Shown here piece by piece: positions 1-12,145 of a stretch of 51,620 bases of DNA. The notes below the pieces were generated by a model that saw only the letters and a program-made list of their open reading frames with translations, was not told where the DNA came from and made no database searches. The number at the start of each line of letters is the position of its first letter. Position 1 is the first letter of the stretch. The stretch comes from Perkinsus chesapeaki (lineage: Eukaryota; Perkinsozoa; Perkinsida; Perkinsidae): NCBI GenBank assembly GCA_013115145.1, contig JAAPAO010000218.1, positions 1 through 51,620 of the forward strand, read 5' to 3'. The position numbers and the translations under genes are program-made.

Positions 1-312
1 GCCGTGACGCTCCACGCTCCACGCGCCCGCGCGCCGGCGTCATGCGACGTGACATAGCGTGCGACGTGACGTCCCCTAGGTTCTGAACTATCCAATTAGT
101 TGTTTTTGCTGCTCCAGTGGATTCGGGTTCCTTCCTTCTCATCATCTTAGTTTTTTACCCTCGTATACTTGTCTACTTTCGTTGTAAATCTTAACACAGT
201 GAGTTGTTTCATGAACGTCAACATTTCATGCACATTTCTACACAGTGCGGAATAGTACGACTGAGTATCTTGTACGTTATTAAATAATGGTTATCCCCTT
301 CCTTCATCTCAG
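1..312. other. Window edge, probable intron of the phospholipase D gene
   Basis: No coding segment is recognised. A 10-base word, GCGACGTGAC, occurs twice near the left edge. The acceptor of the first recognisable PLD exon (CTCAG) ends at 312, so this is most likely intron. Confidence 0.4.
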
Positions 313-3236
313 GGCTATTGCAGATCGGGTATTCAGAGCTATTACGGAGAACGACAGCAAGTTCCGAGTTTATGTGGTAAGCGTGGTGCAGGCCGGGCCC
401 CCTGATTCACTGTGGGGAACTGTTCTCGACATTGTTCTCGGGGAACAATTGAAAAAATGCGCCCCTTTACTAGTTCTTTGAATTTGAAGCTTGTGAAACA
501 TATTTTCACTCAATAGATTTGCTAAGTATTTTCACTTGAGCGCCTCGATGTCATTGACAGAAAGTTGCATGGTTGCCGGCGTCTTGAATCGCGTAGACGT
601 TATGAAATTCAGAACAGAGAAGTCTCAGTCAGCTTTATTATTTAATCGTAGTAGGAGCTTGCAATTGAAACTATCACATAATGGGAAAGTAACTTACAGA
701 GGATATCTGCGTGTTTTGGGAGGTGGTCGCGAGCACTGCTCTTTTTCAGCTCCTACCGATGTTACCGGCATTCGAAGGTGAGAACTTGTGGACGGCGGAC
801 GCGTTCGTTTGCCGAATCACTATACATCTCCAGATGAGGGTAGGTCCAAAATGGAGATGCATCTTCGAAGAGGTGCTTTTAGTCGATCCATAGCTGCAAA
901 ACTTCCATTGTGCAAACGCTAAAGAGGAGGCTTATCGCTCGGCATAAGCAGGAACCTTTGGAGGCGCTAAAGGGGAAAGATGGTGAGCCACTGTGGGAGA
1001 AACCTACCGCATTTGGGTGTGGCGGAATATTAAAGAAATCTTTGGGATCACAAGGGCCTGTACCAATCTGGTACTGGTTGTCAACTCGTGGTACTGATGG
1101 GCTCCTAGGCAGTTGTCTAATTTGCCTAGGCCTGAAGTCACCCCTCAACGGTTGACAAGCGTTGCAATCTATAACACACACCTTCTTTTTCTTTGATTCG
1201 TCTGGGCCTTCGAGGAAGCGTTTTGTCAGTGTCGACTCGGGAGTTACTGGAGCAAGCCATTGAAGAAGTTATCAGGAGCCACATAGGCTTCTTTTGCTTG
1301 CGAACTGTATCTGATGGTTTTAAGGATGGCAGATTGAGGACAGAGCAAATGTAAGTGGCAGAGCACCGTTAGGTCTGGAGGAAAAAATTTCTTTATCGGG
1401 CCGAGTTATGAAATGTTGGAATAAACGTCGTTCTAGAAGTAAATTGAGTGCATTGGTGCCGCTAGTCGAGTTTGGAATCACGCAGAGCGCATATCTATGC
1501 TCTGATGCGGTCGATATGAACAGCACTAAGAGTCGTCGGGGAGCGTCGTGCCGTGAACGCTTGGGATGTTCACTGGTCGAGATCCACCTTCCCTCTCTGT
1601 TACAGTTACATTCACGCCAAGACTATGATAGTGGACGATTGCAAAGCAATTATTGGTTCCGCTAATATCAATGACCGAAGTATGGCAGGTGATCGAGATT
1701 CCGAGACTGCTGTAAGGAGACCAGAGCCTTAGCGGAGCGAAGCAGTTTTTTGGGCGTTTTTAGGTCCTTATTGAAGATGATATGGGAACGTCCTCGCCTT
1801 ATACCTTCGCTGGTAAGTCATTTGGTTGATGGCCCTTTCGGCTGTGTGTTAGATAGTCGTGAACTGTGAATAATAGGAAGTATATAGCCGCGTTGTCGGC
1901 ATGTCGGTCCTCTTTGGAAGGCGTATGAATGATGAATACGCAATTTCGGTATATTTTTGTGAGTTACTATCACAGTGTTTTGGTTATTAGTAGCTGCTAG
2001 CTTCAGGTTAGCATTTTGCTACTAAGGATGCTGATTGCTATATTGTCGTTGGTAAATCATGTTTCAGGTGACATGCGAACTCAACTTTGGAGGGAGCACT
2101 TTGGATTGCTGCAAGGTGTGATTGAAGACAGGCAGGAGAAGACCTTCGTAAGTGCTGCCGTGTGAGGTATTTCTCAACTCTTCGAATGCTCAGTAGGCGT
2201 GGAAATTCTCCACTTTTTCGACTCCTTGAAAAATTGATAGAAAAATGAATAAGAATCCCTTCTCCCATGTAAAAATTTTCCGTCCTATTGAAGAAATTTC
2301 TCACTTTCTGTGTGCGTTAAATTCGATAAGTATGGTGCGTGTTCGCAAATGTCGTGTCCCATCGCGGTTATTCCGTTGGCTTCGTCTCAGATCGATAACG
2401 TACTCCGCGATCCAACTAGTGATTCGTGTTGGAAAATGTGGCTTACCACAGCAGAGAGGAACATAGAGATCCTTCGAGAAGGGTTCCACGGAGTTTGGCC
2501 TGATAGCGAGATACGGTATGTTAAGCTATTATGTATCTTGCACGCATCAACCTCTGATCCGCTCCTAGGAACTGGAAGCAGTTTCATAGTGTCCTAGAGA
2601 ACCGGTCTAATCCTGAAGGAAAAGAAAAGGAGAAGGTCGTCAAAGGACTTAAAGGCTCCCGAGTGTTCCCGTACCCACTTGTAAGCCAAGCCTGATACCT
2701 CGGTTTGTTCGTTCGGTTTCTGGTGGAAAATTAATCTCTTTGAACCTGGCCCACTCGCCCGATGGGTGTTAACAGGGTTGAGCTCATTCGCTCTCAATTA
2801 TTGATCTGATATTATTTCCTGTATTATATGCGGACTAGTTCGATGCGGATATTATACCCTATAATGGTTGCTATCATAATTTATATCCCGGTTCTAATTG
2901 GGCTAAGTCAGTGTTAACATTACAGCATCTTGCCTTCTGGAAATCCTTTTTATATGAGTAGCCTTGGCGAGATTGCTATCGTTGTCCATGTTGAAGTGAT
3001 CGTCACTAACTGATGGTGAATTCCATCATCTGCAGCTTGTACTTTAAAGCCCGCAATCTGCGAGTATCTTACGGTAGAATGCTTACCTTTGTAAGTGCGC
3101 GCCTCAGTGACATTCGCTATAATATTTTTGCAACTGTTGGTTTTTATTTCTGCCTCAGGAGTTCCTGTGTGAAGAGGATATGACGGTTCCGGCTCCCACG
3201 TCCATCTCTCTAATGCCGAAGGAAATCTTCACTTAA
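313..3236 (+). CDS. Phospholipase D, C-terminal half (5' end outside window)
   Basis: Phospholipase D hydrolyses phosphatidylcholine to phosphatidic acid at membranes. Ten exons read in frame: 313-376, 750-839, 883-982, 1230-1350, 1606-1711, 1764-1812, 2068-2147, 2391-2515, 2590-2680, 3159-3236. The second HKD catalytic motif is clear in exon 5 ([11 protein letters not shown], then [11 protein letters not shown]), preceded by the family's 'FFCLRT..' strand and followed by the 'VLIED' segment, a 'LWREHFGL' helix, 'DPTSD..W...AERN' and the typical PLD tail ('[11 protein letters not shown]', ending IFT and TAA at 3234-3236). Before it, 'FRVYV' and '[10 protein letters not shown]' match the loop between the two HKD motifs of PLD1/2-type enzymes. 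The first HKD motif and the N-terminus are not in the window, so regulatory PX/PH or C2 domains cannot be judged. No in-frame stop breaks the spliced reading, so I see no sign of decay. Confidence 0.88.
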
Positions 3237-3763
3237 GCCTCTTTTTTTATCATTGGTTGCTGCATTTGGTTTGCTGCTATATTATTAAGTTCAACAAAGT
3301 TCATTCATACGAAAGTAGCATTGATTACTTTATTCAGGGATTGCTTGACATTCGAGGGCACGTGACTTGCGTTTGAGGATTGACAATGCTAAGGGAGTGG
3401 CTGGGAGGGCGGGAAAATCCAGAACTGCCTATTTCGTGCTGTGCTGTTGTGTAGAAGGCGCAGTTCATACTGGCTTGCCTGTAGGGCTTATGCTCTCACT
3501 CGAGCCCTAAAGCTTTCTGGCCAAAGTATGCTGTGCTCGCAGTTTAACAAGCTGGACAGAATGTTGCTGATATCTCTCCGGCCTAAAAAAATACGTCTTA
3601 GTCTGAGACCTCCCGGTTTGGTGGGAATACGCCTTTTGAGGGTCAAAGCTGGTCGCGGTGCGATTACGCTAGTTCTCTGAGGAGATATTTTTCTGGTGGA
3701 AAAAACAAATCTGAAAAGAGTTTTGGGGCTGTCCAATATTGATTTTAAGTTGTATATATTAGT
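3237..3763. other. Intergenic region, PLD to SNU23
   Basis: Spacer between two genes on the same strand. It holds a short open frame that resembles nothing known to me. It should contain the PLD 3' end and the SNU23 promoter, but I see no defined element. Confidence 0.4.
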
Positions 3764-6378
3764 ATGTCCACACGGCCGCAATTGCCTCTACCAGTGAAGA
3801 AGGAGAAAACCGAGGAGGAGAAAGCAATGGAGGCTGCGGCGGCCAAAGCTGCTGTTACTGTTGATGCGTTGGGAAGGAAGAAATGGGATAAAGCGTAAGA
3901 GAGGTGGGGAATATGAGTTACGAAGCTATTATTATTGCTTCTTTGTTGGTGAGCAGCTGCGTGCCATGAATAAAGGATGTAGATTAGTAGTAGCAATGGA
4001 TATGAGCCGAGCATGAGATTGAGAATGGAGGAAGAGGTTAGGTGGTTCATAGGGCCGAGTAGAGAATTAACGGAGGGTTGCTGCGTAGGATAGCACCACC
4101 GTATTAGAGTTATACGAAATCGATTTGAAACGAAATAGTTAGAAAAGCCACTAGTGCTGATGTGTTCGAAGTGGATTAGACGGTTCTTTGGATGGGGTTT
4201 CCGTGTGTCAGATTCTTCTCGAAGAAGGCCGATGAAGAGCAGCAAATAGAAGCACTTCGATGTGAGTTAAATCGATCAGGCAATCGATTTTGATCGCCAG
4301 TGTCGTTTAGATCTCAAGGGATTAAAGCGGGAGAATGATGCCCCGGTCCAGAGAGCTCCTTTGAGGCAACGGACGGAGGTCGTCGATCTCGAAAAGGATA
4401 TAGGAAAACGGAAGTTGATTACAGGTGAGCAGGCGCGAAGAGAAGCACTTTGCAGCGCTCCCAACTTGCTCTCGAATATCCTATACAGACTAGCAATCAT
4501 TTTGATACTAGATATAATAACACTATATACACGTATATACATGATACGTGTCATACGTATGTAAGCTGATATTATTATTACGCATTGTAGAGTAACGAGC
4601 TGCTAACCGCCGTGGTTACGGAAAGAGTTCATAGGAATGGAAATCTCGCTCCACTAGGAATCCCTACAGTGAATATCGAACGCCGTAAGCAGTCCAAAGC
4701 GATTCCCTTGGCGACGACCATAACGCGGGTCACACCTGCAGCATTTCCCTCCTCGATGTGACAGCTTAAATAAGATTATGAAACTATCAGTTTAGTAGTG
4801 GTGGAGAACTGATGATGTTTGCTTTTGGTCATCAGAAATCCACGAGCTGTCAGAAAACTTTTCCCGTGGGATTTACGTTCCGGATGTTCCGAGTCTTGTG
4901 GCCCTAGCAATGTTTTCTGTAGCAGTGGTTGTCTTGTATTCGCTCTATCATGTGGTGACCCATTTCAGAGCGAACTGTGAAGAAGCACCAAGGAGGGTAC
5001 TGGTGTGAGGTTTGTGAGTGTCTACTTAAGGACAGTCAAGCGTAAGAACGTCGTGAGTAGCTTTCATGGGAACGGTCGTATCAGGTATCTTGATCATCTC
5101 AATGGACGGGATCATAATAGGAACCTTGGGATGAATATGAGGGTTGAGAAAGTAAAATGAACATGTGTTGTTCCATCTGGATTGGCCTCCAGAAGCGTGG
5201 CTTAGTAGACGAGCGAAATAGGAGTAGCGACTAAGTCCCCGAATGCGCATTCTGGCGCAGCGCGAGACGAGGTTAGCTTAGAATTGTAGAAACTGCGAGC
5301 CGAAATTTTGATCTCCTGACTTCTCTCTGCGGAATTGCATTCCTTACCCATCAACTACTCCAGCCGAGTGTAACGTCGGTATTCATGAAATAGATTCCCG
5401 AAAGGATCGTTGGCTCTACCTCTGACGGTCTTCGGGAACTGTTCATCTCCAGGTAAGCGTCGATAGAGTAAAAGAGAGGCTTGAGGAAATGAAGCGACAA
5501 GCAAGAGAGAAGGCAGCGAAGAGTAAGCACATGATTGTAGGGCTTCTTTGGTGTCAACATATTGATACGGGTGGTGCTCTCATACCACATTTCGATCATA
5601 GTTCTCTACGAACTATGCTAGGTTGATGACTTCTTTTCACTTGCTTCGAAATAAAAGGTTGTCAACCTTAAATTGATGACCTTTTTCACTTGCTTCGAGC
5701 TACGACATGACGAGCTTGAAATCCTTAGATTGTCTGAACTCCTCATTAGTGTGCTCTCGTTTCCTCCTGTATGTTCGGCTCTGGGAGTGTTCATTGTCCA
5801 TCAGGCACAAAGGATGATGTGATCGATAGAGAAGCGGTCCAGGAGCGATTGGAGCACATCAAGCGGGAGGAGGAAAAAGACAAGTGGGCTGCTGCTGCTG
5901 CCGGGGTTATCAAGGGCTAACATCAGTTGTGTGGCAGGCAGCGAAAGAAAGAGAAAAAGAAGCTGAAAAAACAAAAGAAGCGAGAGGCTTTGTACGGTCC
6001 TGGATTCATTGAGACGAAACAGGAGGAAGGAGCGGGCACCACAGAGGAGGGAGCAGCTGCTGTAAGTGACTAAGGGTTTCGGGCTTTCTATGCCTGCTGT
6101 ATCGATCCGTATGGCGGCTATACTAAATTTATATTGGGTTTTACTATACCACAATCGGGAGTTCTCATGACGCTATAACTTTCGTACATGTGTCCCTACT
6201 TGGGCACTCGCGTTACCACTTCCGCTCCGAGTTCCGAGAGACTACTGAAGTTGACTATCCCTCTGCCATTTAATTACATTTTTTAATACAGTGACGACCA
6301 TATAACTTTCAGGCCGCGGAGAGCTCCCATGAAGAGCTGATGCGTATTATGGGCATATCAAACTTTGGTGGGAGTTGA
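3764..6378 (+). CDS. SNU23: SNU23/ZMAT2, U4/U6.U5 tri-snRNP zinc-finger protein
   Basis: Pre-mRNA splicing factor of the tri-snRNP and pre-B complex, nuclear. Nine exons keep one frame: 3764-3894, 4212-4261, 4311-4424, 4969-5041, 5085-5151, 5453-5522, 5805-5905, 5942-6061, 6313-6378; predicted 263 aa, longer than the roughly 200 aa human protein because of extra charged and alanine-rich sequence. The start begins MSTRPQLPLP and reaches 'RKKWDKA', the family's N-terminal WDK box. 'LRQRTEVVDLEKDIGK' matches the segment before the matrin-type C2H2 finger, whose ligands are C111, C114, H127 and H133 ('GGYWCEVCECLLKDS', 'YLDHLNGRDHNRNLGMNMRVE'). A basic coiled region follows, and the end 'MRIMGISNFGGS' matches the conserved ZMAT2 tail. 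Introns 5906-5941 (36 bases) and 4262-4310 (49) are very short. Confidence in identity is high. Confidence 0.93.
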
Positions 6379-6506
6379 ACGTACAGTGTAACCATCGGAA
6401 GGCAGACCTTGTGTTGCGTTGGTAATTGATCATTGAATCGTCTCCGGGAAAAGTGATATCAACCAGTGTTGACAGAATAATATGGAAAGTTAGTGTACAA
6501 TTGTAA

Positions 6507-9500
6507 ATGGTATCCTCCTCCGTCTTGGTGTTCTTTGTGGGGTTATTACTGTGGGAGTTTGTACTGCGGCGACCTTTGGATACTTTGCCGGTTGCTAAGA
6601 CAGAACCATCCCCAGAGGGCAAGCTCAACTTGCGTAATATGGGAGATGAGAGCGGTATGAAATGAACTGCGATTTACAAAGGAATCGAAATAGAAGTCTT
6701 GGGGGTCTTGGGACTCTGGAAGGGCCTTGGGAAATTCCGCGCTGAGAGATGCGTGTGGTGTATATTTTTTGTCTGGGCACATACAGTACGCATCATCTAG
6801 GAATGCACCAACGACTCCTTTCGATTTTCTTCAGTAATCTTCTGAATCAGAACTTCTGATTCCTTCTCCGTGGTAGTCCTCGTGCTCGATTACCCAAGAA
6901 TCCTCGTCGCGCACTTGAGAAACGAGGAACATTTTTCGGCCAACTTCGCGGATTCGTGCTCCATCCAAGCAGCGGCGCTGGTCCAGCGCTCGATCGAGAT
7001 TGCGCGCTTAGCGCGCATTTGGAAATAATTGAATACCTGTCATAGGAGAAGGCTGCAATGAAGGGTCGGAAGAAGTCCCTTTGCCTAAGGGCCTTGTGCC
7101 GGGAAGCTCGAACGTAATCGTCTAGACTAACCAGCCATTCCTTTAGTGTGGTATTTTTGTCTGCAAAACTAGTGTGACTCGCACTGTGTGAGAAGCCTTC
7201 TACACTGTATGACCAGTCTCTTTCGTGAGTTCTTTGTAGTCGGCAAATGACTCACGGGTGGAATTCACTGTTCCTACGCCAAATACTGCCACCCACGGGC
7301 TTGCTTAGACTGCTCATTCTATGTGCAACTCAAACCGATAGGGTTTAATGTCTATACTGTGATTCTCGCTCTATGGTTCACCGAAAAAACAATGGAAGTT
7401 CCATTATGGGACTAATATCGAGGATGCTCATGTGGCCTCTCCCGTATGCGTTACCACACTTCTGACAGGTACTCTTTGGGCGTTGTCACGTCCTCATACC
7501 ATCAAAGGCTCTGTTGCTGCCATAACAACTGGATACGTTCTTATGTACCTCTACTCTGGTGGGCGTAAGGCTAACTTTCCAGCGTGAGCTCTCGGCATTA
7601 TCGGTAATTATTGGTATTTTGGTGATAGGTATCTTCGGATACTGGTATCAGGGGTGCTAGCTAATGTTTTTATTGTTGCTATTAATCAGCTCACTGATGT
7701 GGATATCGATAAGGCGAACTCAAAGCCCCTCCCAATAGCATCAGGTGAGCTCCTGCTCATGTCAACCGGGTAACTGCCATCTTTAAGGAGCCATGAAGTT
7801 CAGTCAAGCAAGACTGGCAACGGGGCTGTCCCTCAGCTTAGCTATTGCCGTGTCATTTGCCGAATCTACTGTGTGGTTCTTCACCATCACAGCCATGTGC
7901 TCCATTGGTTATATATATTCTGTTCCACCGTTAAGGCTTAAACGTCATGCTGTACCAGCGGCACTATGCATAGTAGGAATTCCGCCACTAGAAAACTGTG
8001 TAAGTGTAGCGTAGGTATCGGCTCGAGCCATCCTGGGCATCATTGGAGGCACCCATGCTTATTGCACAGCTTTTAACGTCACGCTGGACGGGGCAACGAA
8101 TAGGCAAATGTAGGCGATGGCGCGGAAGGGGTGAGAAGTGTGACGCTTTAGGTTTACCTTCTGTGGGATACTTATTGTGTTTTGTACAACCGTGGCTATC
8201 ATGAAGGACATACCCGATATTAAAGGCGACATCACGGACAATGTGAATTCCTTTGCAGTACGTTGCTGTGGCTTAGCGCTAACGCTGCGGTAGAAACTCT
8301 CATGCTACTCGCCTTTGGACTATCGAACTATCGTCCTTGAACTGCGGTAGTGTTGGATGTCATCTCCCATTGCTGGCTCGATGTCTCGTACCACACTTGT
8401 TCAGGTTAGATGGGGCGCCTATCGGATGTCTCGATTCTGTCTGTGGAACTTGACCATCTGTTATACAGCAGTGATTGGTCTGTTAGCTGATGATAGCTCT
8501 ACTAGCCTCCTTCATGCCATCGCAGGTGTCTACATGTGGGGGTGAGGCCTTAAAAACCCACCGTGCTCGCTGATGTGTGGCTGCTGAACTGTAGGCACTG
8601 GCACTTGAATATCTCTCCTGGTGATAACAGTGATGCAGCACTAGAGTTAGTAAAGGACAATTACTTCAACACACTGTGGCCCTTGTTCTATTTCGAGTTC
8701 ATTGCGTAAGTTTCCTCCGGTCCCATCACAATCATTTATAGCGCTGCAGGTACCCTCTGCCGATCGTACTGAGATTGCTCGGCCTTCCACCTATACCGTC
8801 TTGGCTCCTAGTGGTGCTCTTAGCAGTGGTGCTGGTAAGGCCCCCCTGGGGCTTCCTCTTGCTAAAATGTTCCATTCAGTTCAATTCGGCAGTTGCGATG
8901 ATGGAATCCGCTCGAGAAGAGAGGCACCGTAAAGCCATGAGTGCTCCTGAGCTATCAGAAGTTAAGGCTGATGTAGCCGAGGTATGGCTGTGACGTCTTC
9001 GCTTTACCGCGCTTTACTTTCCTGTAGGTGGAAAATCTGATGAAGGGTTTAGTTGGCGTGGATGTACCGCAGGCCCACGCGGCAGCGCTCGATTTGGGAT
9101 CGTCACATAGAAAGCATCACTTGGACCGAGCCGCGGTGATCTGTGCTGTCGGGCGAGCACTTGCTATTGATGAAATGGATGATGGTGTGGAACAGGTACG
9201 GCCAGCTTTAAGGTTTTTAGTGGCTATTGTTATGTTGCAGATGTATAGAGTGGCCCAGGCTGCAGAGCTCGAGTACAGTGCATTGCTTATGCATTCCGAA
9301 CTAGTACAGAATGGCAAGGTACGTGCTCCTAGCCGACAGTCCTGTGTGAATGATTCCGCATTGGAGGAATTGAAGACTTTTCCTGCATGTGAGGCGCTGG
9401 AGCCCTTCGTCACTCCCCGGTGTTCATTTGGTAGCAGTTCAATCCATTGAACCATCTATAACGGTGTGCGCAAGAATGAACAGCACATGCGTGTGACCAT

Positions 9501-10731
9501 ACCATAGCTTAGTATAATCAACCTCGTACCGTCTACAACGCAAAGCGATCACTCAGATCTCTACAACGCCAGTGCAGATGGAAAAAGTATGCGACACCTG
9601 TTTATTGACCTGGTCAATTTATTGGGCAAGTTCAAAGTTCGACTGAGGTGTAGATTAAATAGTGGCATATGGGGACGATACCTGAGTGTTAACCCTACCC
9701 GACCAACCCAGTTTCTAGGTTGTTAGGGAGGCGCGATATAGGCTTTCAGATATGAGATGTTAGAAGCATACTCAATTGCTATCACTAAGGTAAAGGTAGC
9801 TGAACAAGGAAGCCTCTTATCGCGCAGCTAGATACTCGGGTTGGGGATATTTGTAGTTAGCTTGTTACTAACTGTAAAAAAACAATGAGTCATATATCCC
9901 CGACAGTGTTTTTCAAGATACTCCGAGTATCAAGCCCAAATACCCATACTCCTTATACAACTATTTATCAAAATATATATCGAAGACATAACGACAATAT
10001 GAATACATACAACTTAGTACAAGGTACAACCATTAGTTGGTTGTAGGCTTAGTTGTGGGGGGGGCTACAATGAAGGAGACTTTGAACAGTAGACGATGCT
10101 CTGACACACGGAATGCTTCTGTACCCGACTGGAATGTCCCACTACTATTAGGCAACCGATCATGTGGACCATGGCATCCCTTTTGAATCGCTATGTGTCC
10201 GGCTCGTTGCGAGTTGTTGCTTTTGTTAATACTATCTTTCAGGTTACTAAAGCAGTGAAACTGTCAGTTCTCGGTGGAGATTGGTATCTCGGTTCAGCCT
10301 CCGTAGTATTAGCCGCAACAGGTATTCAATCAGTGGTGAGCATCTTTTCCATCTCGACATAACTCCCATTGCGAAGGTTAGGTCCAGGAGATGTCCGACG
10401 CGATTGCTGAGATAACATCTTATAACACCGAAATGAAGGGCAAGCCAGGCATTGAAGCGAAGCGATCGACGGAGTTTAATCGTCTGATTTTGACGCATGC
10501 TTGTCGGGCGTTAGGTAGGCTCACCGGTTATCCGTCCGTGCTGTGCGATTCTATTTGGTAGGTCATATTCAAGAGCTGGCGGAAAAAGAAATCGCGCTCT
10601 TGGGTGATTTGGGTTCGAATGTGCCGTTCCTGGACATGGACGAGTTCACTGATCTTTGGCCACAGAATGTGCATTCCGAATTGAAAGTCGATGCATTGAC
10701 TCGATTAATGAGCGTCCTAATCGCACACTAA
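6507..10731 (+). CDS. Homogentisate prenyltransferase (UbiA) fused to a PDSS2-like polyprenyl synthase module
   Basis: Fifteen exons stay in one frame: 6507-6633, 7469-7583, 7629-7744, 7788-7972, 8015-8109, 8152-8257, 8405-8541, 8595-8705, 8750-8834, 8880-8981, 9028-9195, 9241-9318, 10243-10335, 10382-10514, 10562-10731; predicted 606 aa. TAA lies just before the ATG. Residues 1-393 are a UbiA membrane prenyltransferase of the homogentisate phytyl/solanesyl type: NQLTDVDID (100-108), YSVPPLRLKR (163-172) and KDIPDIKGD (231-239) carry the two Asp-rich sites. Residues 394-606 resemble PDSS2, the subunit of solanesyl/decaprenyl diphosphate synthase that lacks DDxxD: 'LVGVDVPQAH', 'AQAAELEYSALLMH', 'KLSVLGGDWYLGSA'. 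They are joined by a 46-base phase-0 intron (8982-9027), and the module has no ATG of its own before 9040. Family knowledge gives prenyl transfer to homogentisate in plastoquinone/tocopherol synthesis. Fusion, with possible substrate channelling, is inference; two adjacent genes with an internal start remain possible. Confidence 0.75.
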
Positions 10732-11338
10732 TTTGTTTCTAAGTTTGGTTTCCGTTAATGATAGCGGTGCTTTGAGCTTTCACAGTCAATACCCTGCGAC
10801 ACCAACCTTTTTGAAAACTAAATCAGCCTAGTTAAAGAGTTACCGACGGTGACTTACCGCACCTCTCTTTCTCCCCACCAGAGTGCACGAGCGCTGGACC
10901 TAGTCGTGGAAATGTGAGCCGTACGGTAACAACTCGGTGATCGTACCACCGGGGATAGCTAGAGTTATCCTTGGGAGCCCTTTACAATTTGTGAATCTCA
11001 TGTGGAATGGTCCCTCGAACGCAAATATCCATTTCGTTATCGGAAATCGGCAACTTGATAGACTTTAACGACTCAAGGACACAACTTGATATCTTTGCAA
11101 CAAGAAATATAATAGAAACAAAATGAAAAAGGCTGAATGACTTTTTTGGGAACATAGTTTCGGACTTATAATGAATCAAATAAACGTCAAGAAAATTAAA
11201 CTCTCAAGAATAACGTAAACTAAGTTGCTTACCTTGGAAAGGTGTCTGAAAGGACACGGTCAGCTCATCGACTACAAATATTCAAGAAGAGAGCTCACTT
11301 CGTGCGAACCTCCACCGGACCCTCGCGGCCAAACCAAC
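10732..11338. other. Intergenic region
   Basis: Spacer between convergent genes: the fusion gene on plus and the secreted two-domain gene on minus. I see only short open frames and no defined element. Confidence 0.4.
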
Positions 11339-12145
11339 TCATGGCACCAAAGAGTATGTATCCTTGCCACCGCTACTCAAAGGAACTTCCAGCACTTTCC
11401 CATCGGCGCTTATTGTTATACCAGTCAAGAAAGTGTTGCTGTAGTAACCTTCAGAATCTGTCACAATAACAAGGCAATAATCCGACAGGGTTATAGTTGT
11501 CATCCCTTCCTGATGGGTTGAATATCCACACTTGTAGCTTCCACTGGGAAGTTTGCCACTCACCGACGTGATATGAACCAAGCCTTGATATTCTACCGTG
11601 AAGTCAAACTTCTGGATGCGCGCTTCATTTGGAGGTCCTTCACTTAACACGTAAGAAGCTTGCAAGGGATGTGTCATCTTGAGAGGGGAATTCATCATGG
11701 AGGAGTTGCACGAAGCACACTTGTATTGATCTTCCTGTCCACCCGAGAGAGGCATATAAAGGAATTGATAATCAGATGAGACGGTTATACCAGTCAGTAA
11801 ACTGGTGTCATAGTATCCAGCAGAGTCGGTTACAATCACACGACAATCTTCAGCAAGATCAACTGTAACACGTGGGGCACCAGAGTTTTGATCTGCAGTG
11901 TAGCCACAGTGATAGCAGCCTTTGGGCATTGTGCCAGCGACAGAAACCATAGTGACCTCGCCAGAGTTAGCGAAATCTAATCTTTCTATACGTGGAGCGC
12001 CGGTGGGAGAGTAGCTGGTTGTTAAGGACTTAATAAAGGGGAAGCCAAAACGAGCCGACTCGTCCGTGTAGACAACAACTGCCTCCTGGTACAGGACAAG
12101 ATGAAGCATCGCAAATACCACAGTCGGCGGTAAGAACATATTCAA
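11339..12145 (-). CDS. Secreted protein with two tandem copies of an unrecognised ~110 aa domain
   Basis: Single-exon frame of 268 aa with a hydrophobic N-terminus (MNMFLPPTVVFAMLHLVLYQ) that looks like a signal peptide. Two related domains follow. Domain 1 contains 'YSPTGAPRIERLDF', 'AGTMPKGCYHCGYTADQ', 'AEDCRVIVTDSAGYYD' and 'LTGITVSSDYQFLYMPLSGG'. Domain 2 repeats the pattern in diverged form ('RIQKFDF', 'SGKLPSGSYKCGY', 'DYCLVIVTDSEGYYSNTFLTGITI'). Alternating hydrophobic strands suggest a beta-sandwich, and two conserved cysteines per domain could form a disulfide. A short linker holds an extra CASC. Two single-domain relatives lie downstream on the opposite strand. I do not recognise the family and assign no function; extracellular location is inference from the signal peptide. 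Confidence 0.8.
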   Translation of the reverse strand: MNMFLPPTVVFAMLHLVLYQEAVVVYTDESARFGFPFIKSLTTSYSPTGAPRIERLDFANSGEVTMVSVAGTMPKGCYHCGYTADQNSGAPRVTVDLAEDCRVIVTDSAGYYDTSLLTGITVSSDYQFLYMPLSGGQEDQYKCASCNSSMMNSPLKMTHPLQASYVLSEGPPNEARIQKFDFTVEYQGLVHITSVSGKLPSGSYKCGYSTHQEGMTTITLSDYCLVIVTDSEGYYSNTFLTGITISADGKVLEVPLSSGGKDTYSLVP

